The notes beneath the pieces were generated by a model, which worked only from the letters and a program-made list of their open reading frames with translations, did no database searches and was not told where the DNA came from. Positions 8,741 to 16,964 of a DNA stretch of 17,348 bases are shown here, piece by piece (the first letter of the stretch is position 1; each line of letters opens with the position of its first letter). A program made the position numbers and the translations under genes. Origin of the DNA: Armatimonadaceae bacterium. GTDB taxonomy: Bacteria > Armatimonadota > Armatimonadia > Armatimonadales > Armatimonadaceae. The stretch covers positions 1 to 17,348 of the forward strand of contig JAUJNC010000113.1 of the NCBI GenBank assembly GCA_030446525.1. The letters are read 5' to 3'.

Positions 8741-11700
8741 GCGCCCCGCCGGCCGGTTCAGCTTCAGCGTCACCGGCTGGAAGGCCCGGAACCAGTACCC
8801 GAACCAGGGCTTGATGAGGTTGCCCTGCACGTACTGCGACCCGCCGGTCGAGCCGGTGTAGGAGAAGACCACGTCCCGCACCAGGCCCGCGGCCACCGCC
8901 TCGGCGACCGAGATGCCCGGCCCGTTCGGGTCCTGGCCCGGCGGCACGACGCGCACGTCGGTGGCCAGCGTCAGGTCGCCCACGCTCGGATCGAACGGGT
9001 GGCCGATCAGGTTCCAGCCCGCCACCAGGGGGACCGCCACCGACGCCTCCGGTACCGCCCGGCCGCGCGCCTGGACCGTGGTCACGTTGGCGAGCCGGAC
9101 GAAGTAGCCCCGGCCCAGCCGGAACGGGATGTTGGGCCCGATGTTGTAGTCCTGCCCCGTCCATTCGGCGATCGTGAACGCGTTGTATTCCTGCGAGCCC
9201 GGCACCAGGCCGAACACGCTGCGCGACTCGCGGCCCGTGTAGTCGTAGGGCAGCGCGATCAGCTGGATGCCCGCCCCGTAGATCTGGAGCGGCAGCAGCC
9301 GGAAGTTCACGTTGCGCCTTTCGGCCCCCGGCTCGACCGTCACCACGATCTGCACCGGGTCGGCCGTCAGATCGTCCTTGACGACCCGCACGGTGTAGCT
9401 GCCCGCCTCGACCTGGTCGAACCGGTAGTTGAACACATACCCGTCCGGCGCGCGCTGCGCCGCGACCGTCTGCGTCAGCACCGGGGTCCCCTGCCCCTGG
9501 AAGAACAGCTGGACCGTCGCCCCCGGGACCGGCTGGCCGGTCCCGGCGTCGGTCACCACGCCCGACAGCGATCCGGGCGGCAGCTTGGTCAGCGCGATGT
9601 CCGGCGCGGTCACCGCCGTCGCGCCCGTACCCGGGTTCGCCACGGCGAACGTGATCGAGTTGGTCGAATACCCGGGCGCGCTCGCCTCGATCACGAGCGG
9701 CCCCTCGGTGACATTCGGGAAGCTGTAGTTGCCCTGCGCGTCCGTGGTCGTGCGGCCGACCTCCACGGTCGTGTTGCCGGTCGTCCGCCGCGCGATCACC
9801 GTCGCCCCCGCGATGCCGGCGCCCGTGCCCTGGTCGATCACCCGCCCCTGCACCGTCACCGGCGGCGCGGCCAGGAAGAAGTTGATCGTCGTGGTCACCC
9901 CCGAGCGGATCTCCACCTGGCCCTGCGCCGTGACGTTGCCCCCGGCCCCGATCTCGATCTCGGGCTGGTTGGGGTTCGCCACGACCACGGTGGTGAAGTT
10001 CGGGTTGAAGTTGGCGTTGAAGCGCGTATCCGTGTTCGGGATCGGGTTCCCGGCCTCGTCCACGTTCCGCGGGTTCGCGATCACCTGGTAGAAGCCGATC
10101 GGGATCGCGGCGACGTTGTACGACCCGTCCGCGCCCGACACGGCGCGCAACACGGTGTAGGTGCCGTCCAGGTTCTGCGCCCGCAGCTGCACCTCGATCC
10201 CCTGGAGCGGCGTCCGCTGCTCCGCCGGCGTGTTGCGGTTGCCGCCGCGGAATATCCGGCCGGTCAGCGCTCCGGGGGGCGCTTCCGTAGTCGACAGGTT
10301 GACGCGCGACTGGGAAGCTCCGTGCACGGTGACGCCGGCGGTATGCTGGATCGTAAAGCCGCGCCGGTAGGCGTAGATCGTGTAGTTGTCCGGCCTCAGA
10401 CCGACCAGCCGGTAGTTGCCGTTGGTGTCGGTTGCCGCCGTGGCGATCGCCGCCTGTGCCTCGGCACCGATGCCCGACACCGCGCGCACCAGCACATCGG
10501 GGAGCGGCGAGCCGCCCTGCGAGGCGTTTAGGATCTGTCCGGTGATGACACCGGTCCGGAACGAGCAGGTGATGTTGTGCATGATCTCGGCACGGCGTCC
10601 GAGGTTATAGATGGCGTTGTTGTTCTCATACCACTCGTAGCCGACACTCTCAAAGCCCAGGGAGGAATACGCCACCCGCCCCCCGCTCGGGAACTGGCTG
10701 GTGATGATGCCACTCCCGCCGTTGCTGTAGTTGAACTGCGTGTATGCGTTGCCTATGGGTGTGACAACGTCGAGCCGCCCTAACAGTAATGCGGACGTCT
10801 GGGATGCATCGCGGCGAGCCTCTGCTGGTGGCCCACCAATGTTAATGTTGACGGGGATGTTGCCGCTAGACGGCGGATCGTAGACCCAGTTCGTACCGTC
10901 AAAGCGCCCGTAAACATGTCTTGCCCGTGTAAAGGGCTCGTTCGCTATGGAATTATCCTGATTGGCGATGCTGGTCGCAGTCAGGAACTGGCTGCCGCCG
11001 CTGTCGTTGACGAGTTGCGCCTTCAGGATGTCAGCAAAGAAGCCTCTGCCGTAATTAGCCGTCACCAACGCAAATCCCAGGTCCTGACCGGAGATGAATA
11101 GCCGGCCACCGGCGTTGACGAAGTTCGCCAGGTTGCTTTGCGTTTGCGCGTCCGTGATGGCACCCGGACCCACGAACAGATCGCCGGAAAAGGGCGATGC
11201 CCAGACTACCATGCGCTCGTAGATGCGCGCGGTGCGTGGGGTCGACTCGCCGACACGCAGGTCGGGCGGTGTTTGCCGTTCCGGCTGCGGAAGGTAGGCG
11301 GTGAGCACGTCCGGCGTCACCGGACCGCGGGACAGGACGCGCCAGATCTGATACCGTCCTGTAGGAGGCAATGGCCGGCCGTCCACCCTCGTACCGTCAT
11401 CATTAAGTTGGTCCGTGTAGGAATTGACTCCCAGCACGTTCGGCAGACCGAAGTTCCAGATGCCGCCGACTTGCCCCCCGGCGAAGACAGTGACAGTGAA
11501 CGGTGCGGCCTGGTTGTAGGGACGTACCATACCGCCTGCCCCGCTGGGCGGGGCATTCACCGGGTTGCGCGTCAACATATCTACGTCCGTGAAGTAGGAC
11601 TCGGCGCCATAAAACACGGGCAGCAAATTCGTGCCGGCACGAATCCCAAAGCGGGACGTGAAAAATTTCTGGCCCAGCGTGTAGTCAGAGACAACCAGGA

Positions 11701-14059
11701 CATTCGGGAAGGGGGGATCCGCGAACGGCGCCGTGGAGAAGCCCCAGACGTTGTCGTAGATGATCCAGTTGAACCGCTGGCTGGGGTTATACGGGTTCAC
11801 CGCGTTGTCGTAGGCGACGACATCGATGTACCAGTCCGACTCCTGGTCAGGCGCCCTCCAGGGGGCTCCATACAGGATACCGCCCTGGTTGTCCTGCAGC
11901 TCCTCCGGCAACCGCTGAAGCGGGAGATAGATATTGGGCGTGGTTATTGTCGACCCGTTCGCCAGCGTGTAGGTGCCCCCATCCTGCGGCGGGCTGTTGA
12001 TACCACTGAAGGCGTTCGCATCCTGTATAGACGACGTATAAACGACAGCCCTTGAAAGGGGATTGGTGGGATCGGTCGGGTTGAGAGTTCCGATGGTACT
12101 GGTGTGAAAGAAATAGCTGGTTCGGTCGGCGGCGCTGATCGCCTGCGCCTCGTACTCGTGGCCGTAGAAGTACGTGCCCGCGCCGGTTGCCGCAAAGTTG
12201 ATCGTGAAACGAGCAGGAGGCATTCCTTCGGTTACCGGAGAAATAAGCGGGACCCCCGTCCACTCTTTGCGCTCGACGCCCGCGTTCTGCTGGTACTTGG
12301 AGTTCGGGTTCTTGAACACCAGGAAGACGGCGCCACGCCCGCCCGCAGCCTTCTCGGGCTGCATGCCGGACTCGCGGTCCTCGACGCGCACGGTGAAGAA
12401 CAGGTCTCCGCCGGGCACCACCCCCTCGCGCGTGGTCCGCACCGAGGCCGCCGTGCTGGGATTGAACCCGGTGCCGAGATTGATGTGCACGATCTCGCCG
12501 TCTTGCCGCGTGGTATCGTAACGGATCAGGGTCGGCGCGGTGATATCCACCACCGTACTAATGAACAGATCGTGGACGCCGGGTGTCGGCGTGAACCCCT
12601 GACCCACCCGGTCCTTGAGCAGCGTGCCCGTGCGGTCCGACTGGTGAGCCAGACGCAGGATCGTGGCGAACGACGGCCACGTGGGATACAGGTCGTTGAA
12701 CTGGTAGTTCGGGTCGGCGGTGTCCAGCTTGCGCGGCGGGTTCGGACCGGCAGGCGCGGATTCGCCCAGCGGCTGCGCCTGCGGCGGGTTCGTGAGCGGG
12801 TTCAGGGCGCGCACGTAATAGATGTCGAACGTGGGGGCGACCGTGAAGCCGGTGATGGCCGAGGCCGGGTCCGCGGGGTTCGCGCGCACGTCGCGCCGCG
12901 TCGACGCGAAGGCGATGTAGACATCGCCCCCCCCCGGGTTCAGGCGCGGGTTCGTCTCGCTCGACGACCAGGTGGGATGCACGTTGCTCTCGCCGGCAAT
13001 CGCGTTCGCCGGGTCCGTGACCTGGGTCGCGTTCGCGCCCAGCGCGGTGACGGCGAAGATGTTGCGCTCCCCGCCGGTAACGCCGGTGGCCCCTGACCCC
13101 CCGGGCACGGGGATGTAGCCCGTGGCGTTGGAGTCGAAGGCGATGAAGCGCCCGTCGGGCGAGACGGCGGGGTTTAGCTCGGAGGCGGGACCGCCGGTGA
13201 GCTGGAGGATCAGGCCCGACGTGATGTTGACCCGGAAAATGTGGTAGTTCGCTTCGCCCTGCAGCCGGCCCGAGAATGCGATATCGCTGGCGCCCAGCCA
13301 GGCCGCCCGCTGTACATCCGAGAAGACGAAGCCCGTCGTCCGTTCCGCCGTCAGCGACACCAGGCCGCGCGCCGGGTTCAAATCGATGAACCCGGTCGCC
13401 GGCACATTGGCGACGTATAGATCGAAGCGCTTGGCGGGGTCGCCCACCGGCCGGCGATCCGTGGAGCGGATAAACACGATGCGCGCGGAGTTCGAACTCA
13501 GGGCCGGGAACAGGAAGTCCGAGCCAGGCTCATTGGTGACGCGCGCCGCCGCGGGGGGCGCCACCGATCCGGGGTCGTTGGAGGCGTTGGCGCTGACGCG
13601 GTAGAACTGGTATCTGCCCGCGAACGGGCCTCCCTCGCGGTTGGCCGCGGCGAAGTAGATAAACTGCTCGTCGGGGGTCCAGAAAGGCGTGATCTCGTCG
13701 GCGGGGGGCGTTTGCGTGATGTTGACGATCTGCTCCTGGACGTTCGCGCCGCCCGGCCCTCCGATTTGAACGCGCGTGGTGGGCCTTCTGTCGAAGCCCG
13801 TGACGCCTTCGGTGGAGCGGACCGGGATGTCGGGCGGGATGAACTGCCCACCGCCGTGCATCGGGAACTGGTTCAGCGGCACCATCGCCTGGCCGGGCCG
13901 GAACACGTCGCCGATGCCGGACGCATCGCGCCGCGCATTCGCCGGCTGCTCATTGGGAACCCTGTTCTGCGCCCAGACGAAGGACGAGAGCAGCCCTAGC
14001 GAGACAGCGAAAAAGGAGATGAGTGCTAAAAGCCGTCGAGACAACTTCGCAGCGTTCAA
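7920..14059 (-). CDS. Giant modular exported protein: PD40 propeller, GATase-like region, CarboxypepD_reg repeats (gene E)
   Basis: Estimated length is about 2,045 residues; codons from 14059 to about 8480 are one clean frame, and the last 560 bp carry about five indels. I chose the TTG at 14059 because AGGAGG lies 9 nt upstream; the in-frame ATG at 14068 directly abuts AGGAGG, too close to serve. Residues 1-31 are a signal peptide (LLALISFFAVSLGLL, cut after VWAQ). Residues about 120-480 are a TolB/PD40-like propeller (ITPFWTPDEQFIYF, LNPAVSPDGRFIAFDSN, NVHPTWSS). Residues about 785-1160 include FVNAGGRLFISGQDLGF, typical of glutamine-amidotransferase/ThuA-like folds, though no catalytic set is evident. 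About four CarboxypepD_reg-like domains follow between 1172 and 1588 (VIDQGTGAGIAGATV, TTDAQGNYSFPNVTEG, VTDAGTGQPVPGATV). Then come the GWN/GYW module pair and, across indels, the third module and the FlgD-like end (WDGRNNDG, PVGPYLLNLTARDDDG, stop TAA at 7920-7922). Probably surface-exposed and binding rather than enzymatic; this is inference. Confidence 0.85.
8756..9268 (-). other. Tandem C-terminal module pair of gene E
   Basis: Module 1 opens IQLIALPYDY, contains FTIAEWTGQDYNI and ends LGRGYFVRLANV. Module 2 opens AGWNLIGHPFDPS, contains VAEAVAAGLVRDVVFSYTG and ends LIKPWFGYWFRAF. It is the third copy of the pair in this cluster and lies directly after the last CarboxypepD_reg-like domain. 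Confidence 0.7.
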
Positions 14060-14467
14060 AGGGGTCATCCTCCTCGTAGTACAAACCCGCGCCGTGGCCG
14101 GTTCCCGGATGGGACAAAGCCCGGCGAACCGCAGATCAACGGACGGGTAACCGGGGTGCACCGCGCGGCTTCACCGCCGCTGCGTCCCGGAGCGCATAAC
14201 TTTCTAAGCCGGACTAAAGGCTTTCACCAAGGTTCAATTCGCATAACCGCACAGGGCAAGGGCGCAAAACGACCTGCCGCAAGCACACTGGATAAGGCGA
14301 TGAAAAGATGCGCGGATGGTGGAGGCGCGCATGTGAACAGTGATCCGCCGTGAGGCCAGCTTCATCGCTTCTTCTTTGTTAGAAGAGTTACGGGCCGTAA
14401 TTGTTTCGGGGTTTTCGCGGTTTTTTCGGTTGCGAGGACGTCCGCTGGCGGGCACCCGCCCAACCCA
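14060..14467 (-). promoter_or_regulatory. Long structured 5' leader of gene E
   Basis: If transcription starts just downstream of the -10 box at 14474-14479, the mRNA has a leader of about 400 nt. It begins with the hairpin GGCGGGTGCCCGCC (14447-14460). Near the gene it has consecutive stems: AAGCC/GGCTT (around 14206-14223), TGCG/CGCA with inner TCC/GGA (around 14183-14198), GCGGC/GCCGC (around 14166-14181), then CGGTGCACCCCGGTTACCCG. A 43-codon ATG frame (14234-14365) lies inside but has only a weak AAGAAG in front and no recognisable product. The density of hairpins suggests leader regulation, but I could not match a known riboswitch. Confidence 0.35.
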
Positions 14468-14473
14468 CGCTCG

Positions 14474-14503
14474 ATTATAACATAACGCCCAAAGGGAAGG
14501 CAA
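14474..14503 (-). promoter_or_regulatory. Promoter for the minus-strand cluster (extended -10)
   Basis: On the minus strand TGTTATAAT forms a perfect extended -10 (hexamer at 14474-14479). TTGCCT at 14498-14503 gives a 4-of-6 match to TTGACA with an 18-bp spacer. It points toward gene E. Confidence 0.55.
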
Positions 14504-14690
14504 CCACTTTTTTGCTCGATCCCGCGGATCCTTCTCCCCTTCGAGGCCGACCGCTTTCCCTGCTGATGCCGCACCCTCCGTTTTTGATTCCAGGAATGTT
14601 GCTGGACTTCATTTATTTTACCGTGATTTTTGCGGAGACAAGGGCCCCATGTAGGCCCCGGGTCCCCAGCCTTCCTCCGCGTGGCCGCCG

Positions 14691-14699
14691 TGCTATAAT
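14691..14699 (+). promoter_or_regulatory. Extended -10 promoter of gene F
   Basis: TGCTATAAT is a perfect TGnTATAAT extended -10 box, 40 bp before the ATG of F. No good -35 hexamer is seen 17 bp upstream, as is usual for extended -10 promoters. Between this site and the minus-strand promoter (14504-14690) I see no gene, only an AT-richer stretch than the surroundings. Confidence 0.6.
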
Positions 14700-14739
14700 G
14701 GTTTGAAAAAGACTGCGCGCGAAAGGAAGACCCAGGATC

Positions 14740-15126
14740 ATGGCTGCTTCCACGACAACCCGCATGGAAAAGGTGACGGAAAAGTGGGTCAAATGGGTTC
14801 TGCCCCGCCCGATGACGTTTACCGAGTTCCTCGACCGGTTCGGCGAGGATGACGACAATGACTGCCATTCGGATATCATCGCCCGCGAGACGGATTATCG
14901 CGCGATCGGCGTGGCCGAGATGTGGTTCATCGACCAGGGCCGGCGGCGGGTGCGCGCGCTGCGACGCGCTGACTCGGGTTACGACGAGGAAGAGCGCGAC
15001 GCGGGACCGCTCGTTTCCCAGGCGGTGGCGGGCTTTCAGATCGAAACCGACTGGCTCTGGGCGGAGCCGCGGCCTGCCGTACGCCCCCTCCTCGCGCAGC
15101 TTCTGGGTGAGGAAGCCGCCGGCTGA
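14740..15126 (+). CDS. Uma2-family (DUF820) protein with the nuclease core deleted (gene F)
   Basis: The 128-residue product begins like Uma2 proteins (MTFTEFLDRFGEDD, residues about 25-38) and ends like them (RETDYRAIGVAEMWFIDQ, RRRVRALRR, VAGFQIETDWLWAE, residues about 49-112). Family members are normally about 180-200 residues. The central part, which holds the PD-(D/E)XK-like core (the PDL and VVEV..P strands), is missing: the frame jumps from GEDDDN to CHSDIIARETDY. The deletion is in frame and leaves no frameshift. The ATG has AGGA 4 nt upstream and AAGGAAG 12 nt upstream, and a strong extended -10 promoter precedes it. It is most likely a remnant without nuclease activity, or a natural short form. 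Uma2 genes are found in many copies in some phyla and their role is unclear. Confidence 0.7.
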   Translation: MAASTTTRMEKVTEKWVKWVLPRPMTFTEFLDRFGEDDDNDCHSDIIARETDYRAIGVAEMWFIDQGRRRVRALRRADSGYDEEERDAGPLVSQAVAGFQIETDWLWAEPRPAVRPLLAQLLGEEAAG

Positions 15127-15130
15127 AGAA

Positions 15131-15152
15131 GCCGCCGATTTCGATCGGCGGC
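15131..15152. terminator. UUCG-loop hairpin between convergent genes F and G
   Basis: A perfect 9-bp stem (GCCGCCGAT/ATCGGCGGC) closes a TTCG tetraloop. It starts 5 bp after the F stop and ends 6 bp before the G stop, so it can serve both genes. Neither side has a T-run. Confidence 0.6.
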
Positions 15153-15157
15153 AACGG

Positions 15158-15625
15158 TCATCTGGGCGCCGGTTCGCCCCAGTAGGTGGGCAGGTCGAAC
15201 AGGGCGTCGTCCTCGAAGTCGCGGCGGTTGTAGCCGCCGTATCTGTCCTCGGCCGTTTCCCAGGGCTGCAGCGACAGGGTGACGGCCTGTCCCGGCTTGA
15301 AGGAGGCGGCCGGGGCGAGCTTGTTGTCCCGCAGCCCCCACACGTACACGAGAAGCTCCTTGCCGGGCAGCTTCCCGCGCACCGCCCGTGCGCCGGTGAG
15401 ATGCACCGCAATCACGGCGTCCTTGTACGGCCCCGCGCCGGGCCGGGGGGCCTTCGTGATGGCCTTGATCTTCCCCGCCGCTACGAGCGCGGGGGCGGCC
15501 TTCTGGGGGGGAGGCGCCGCCGGCTTCGCGAGCGCGGGTCGCGGAAAGAGGGCGGCTCCTCCCAGCGTCCAGAAACTGAGTGCGGCGGCCGCCACGAAGT
15601 GCACGAAGTGTCGGTATGTGTTCAT
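15158..15625 (-). CDS. Small exported protein, possibly related to a domain of AlgJ/DHHW-type proteins (gene G)
   Basis: The 155-residue product has an ATG start with GGAAGG 8 nt upstream. Residues 1-33 form a signal peptide (FVHFVAAAALSFWTLGGAAL, cut near PALA). A Pro/Ala/Lys linker follows, then a compact domain from about residue 50: GPYKDAVIAVHLTG, LLVYVWGLRDNKLAPAASFK, PGQAVTLSLQPWE, YGGYNRRDFEDDALFDLPTY and WGE. From memory, the YVWG.RDN, PG..V.L.L.PW, N R.E.DD and WGE pattern resembles regions next to or inside SGNH/AlgJ-type acetyltransferases; I could not confirm this. It is probably periplasmic or secreted. It is the last gene of the I-H-G operon, 18 bp after H. Confidence 0.75.
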   Translation of the reverse strand: MNTYRHFVHFVAAAALSFWTLGGAALFPRPALAKPAAPPPQKAAPALVAAGKIKAITKAPRPGAGPYKDAVIAVHLTGARAVRGKLPGKELLVYVWGLRDNKLAPAASFKPGQAVTLSLQPWETAEDRYGGYNRRDFEDDALFDLPTYWGEPAPR

Positions 15626-15643
15626 GTGTTTTTCCTTCCGCCC

Positions 15644-15988
15644 CTACCCCCTATGGATCAGTATCCGCCCCGCGGCCTCCAGCTGGCACAGGAACTGCTG
15701 GGCATCGCGCGCGCCTTCCGGGGCGTACGCGCCGTCCATCCGCCGCAGGCGCGCCGCCAGGCACTCGGGCGTCCCCTCCAGCAGCAGGCCGCTGTCGGTG
15801 AGGATCTTGAGGCGCTTGCCGGCAGGGGGCGGCTTGCCGCCGGGGCGCGGGCCGGGCGCGCGCCGCTTCCATTCGGGGAAGGGCCACTTCCCGCGCCGGG
15901 GCGCGCCGTCCAGCAGCAGGTTGATCAGCACCACCCCGATGGTCAGCACGGGCGCGAGGGCCAGGAGAAGGATGAGACCGGCGTCCAC
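15644..15988 (-). CDS. Small membrane protein of unknown function (gene H)
   Basis: The 114-residue product starts at GTG 15988, 19 bp after the stop of I. A GGGGTG just upstream may be a poor ribosome site, so translation may be coupled to I. One membrane helix (residues 4-26, AGLILLLALAPVLTIGVVLINLLL) is followed by a basic Pro/Gly-rich linker (about 29-58) and a soluble part from about 59 (RLKILTDSGLLLEGTPECLAA, RRMDGAYAPEGARDAQQFLC, ILIHRG). No family recognised. Topology is likely N-out with a cytoplasmic C-terminal part, from the positive linker. Its place in a tight operon with an exported protein and a peptidase suggests an envelope role. Confidence 0.7.
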   Translation of the reverse strand: MDAGLILLLALAPVLTIGVVLINLLLDGAPRRGKWPFPEWKRRAPGPRPGGKPPPAGKRLKILTDSGLLLEGTPECLAARLRRMDGAYAPEGARDAQQFLCQLEAAGRILIHRG

Positions 15989-16007
15989 GTGTCACCCCAT
16001 ACGCCTT

Positions 16008-16964
16008 CTACGGCCGTGCCGGCCGGATGAGGTAGGCGATGCCCCCGGCGTTCTCCTGCCACGTGCGCAGGATCTCGCCGCGCCGGTACACGCGCCGCAC
16101 CTGTCCCGGCTTCGCGGCCGGGTCGTTCACCACGACGTCGCCCTGCCCGGTGAAGCCGGCGACGACGATCAGGTGGCCGTTCGAGGCGCGCACCGGGGCG
16201 TTCGTCAGCTCGCCGGCGCGCCACCGGTGTGAGACGACGACGGGGCGCTTCGCTTCGATCTCGCGCTCCAGGTCGGCGAAGCCGTCCAGCTTCGCCACGG
16301 CGGCCCAGCCTCCGAGCAGGCGGGCGGCGACGGCCGTGTTGATGGGCCAGTTGCCGTAGATGCCCGCCTCGTGGTCGAAGACGGCCCGCGCCAGATCGGC
16401 CGTCGGGAACGAGCGGCCGTGGTACGCGAGCACCATGCCTACGGCGGTCGGGCTGCACACCAGGCCGCGGATCCGCGGGTCCTCGGCGCCCTGCGAGCGT
16501 TCGGGCACGGGTAAGGTGATGCCCCAGGCGCGGGAAGGCGCGTCCGAACGCCGCCACTCGCCCTTCCGGAAGTGGGCGACGCCCAGGCCGATGAGGGCGC
16601 CGGCGCCTTCGGCCTGCACCTGGAAGGCCCGCGCCTTTTTGCCGCCGCCCACCCGGAGCGTATCGATCCCGACGGACGCCAGGGCGTCGGCCTCGGCAGG
16701 ACCGGGGGCGGCGCTGCGCTGCTTGTCGCCGTCCAGGTAGCCCATGGTGCGCCAGGCGGACCATTCCGACTCGACCTGAACGCGCAGGTCGAAGCGCCAC
16801 GCGCCCTGCGCGTTCCAGGACAGCACGGCGCGGTCGAACGGCTCGACGGCCAGGGGCGGCGAGGTCAGCCGGGTCGCGCCCGTGCCGGGGCGCGGGGCGC
16901 GCAGCTCGGTCAGCGTCGCCAGGCGCGGCCCGGCGCCGGCCACTTTGTCCATCTCGAACGCCAC
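16008..16964 (-). CDS. C39-like (papain-fold) cysteine peptidase without signal peptide (gene I)
   Basis: Peptidase_C39_2-type protein, 318 residues with a GTG start at 16964. I chose GTG because GGAGG lies 9 nt upstream; the ATG at 16952 has its nearest ribosome site 21 nt away. Residues about 30-150 form a beta-sandwich (SPPLAVEPFDRAVLSWNAQG, SEWSAWRTMGYLDG). The peptidase domain has Cys170 in GLVCSPTAVGMVLAYHG, His264 in NGHLIVVAGF and Asp281 in VVNDPAAKPG, a complete Cys-His-Asn/Asp set. Relatives of this layout usually begin with a signal peptide; this one starts almost directly in the beta domain, so its 5' end may be cut at about 16,965, where an XseA segment begins on the other strand. 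First gene of the I-H-G operon. Function is probably processing or binding of envelope proteins; the substrate is unknown. Confidence 0.8.
   Translation of the reverse strand: MAFEMDKVAGAGPRLATLTELRAPRPGTGATRLTSPPLAVEPFDRAVLSWNAQGAWRFDLRVQVESEWSAWRTMGYLDGDKQRSAAPGPAEADALASVGIDTLRVGGGKKARAFQVQAEGAGALIGLGVAHFRKGEWRRSDAPSRAWGITLPVPERSQGAEDPRIRGLVCSPTAVGMVLAYHGRSFPTADLARAVFDHEAGIYGNWPINTAVAARLLGGWAAVAKLDGFADLEREIEAKRPVVVSHRWRAGELTNAPVRASNGHLIVVAGFTGQGDVVVNDPAAKPGQVRRVYRRGEILRTWQENAGGIAYLIRPARP

Noticed and set aside
8690..10531. 613-codon open frame on the plus strand
   Set aside because: Antisense to gene E; Arg/His/Val-rich with no domain signature.
14060..14290. Possible cyclic-di-GMP (GEMM) riboswitch, from AAAGCC...GGCTTA and GGTTACC on the minus strand and GCACAGGGCAA on the plus strand
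   Set aside because: The elements are split between strands and in the wrong order. The P1b part and the GACGCAAAGCC core are not present together, so this was kept only as an unexplained structured leader.
14234..14365. 43-codon minus-strand frame with ATG and several Cys residues
   Set aside because: Only a weak AAGAAG precedes the ATG and the product resembles nothing known; it lies in the hairpin-rich leader and may be chance.
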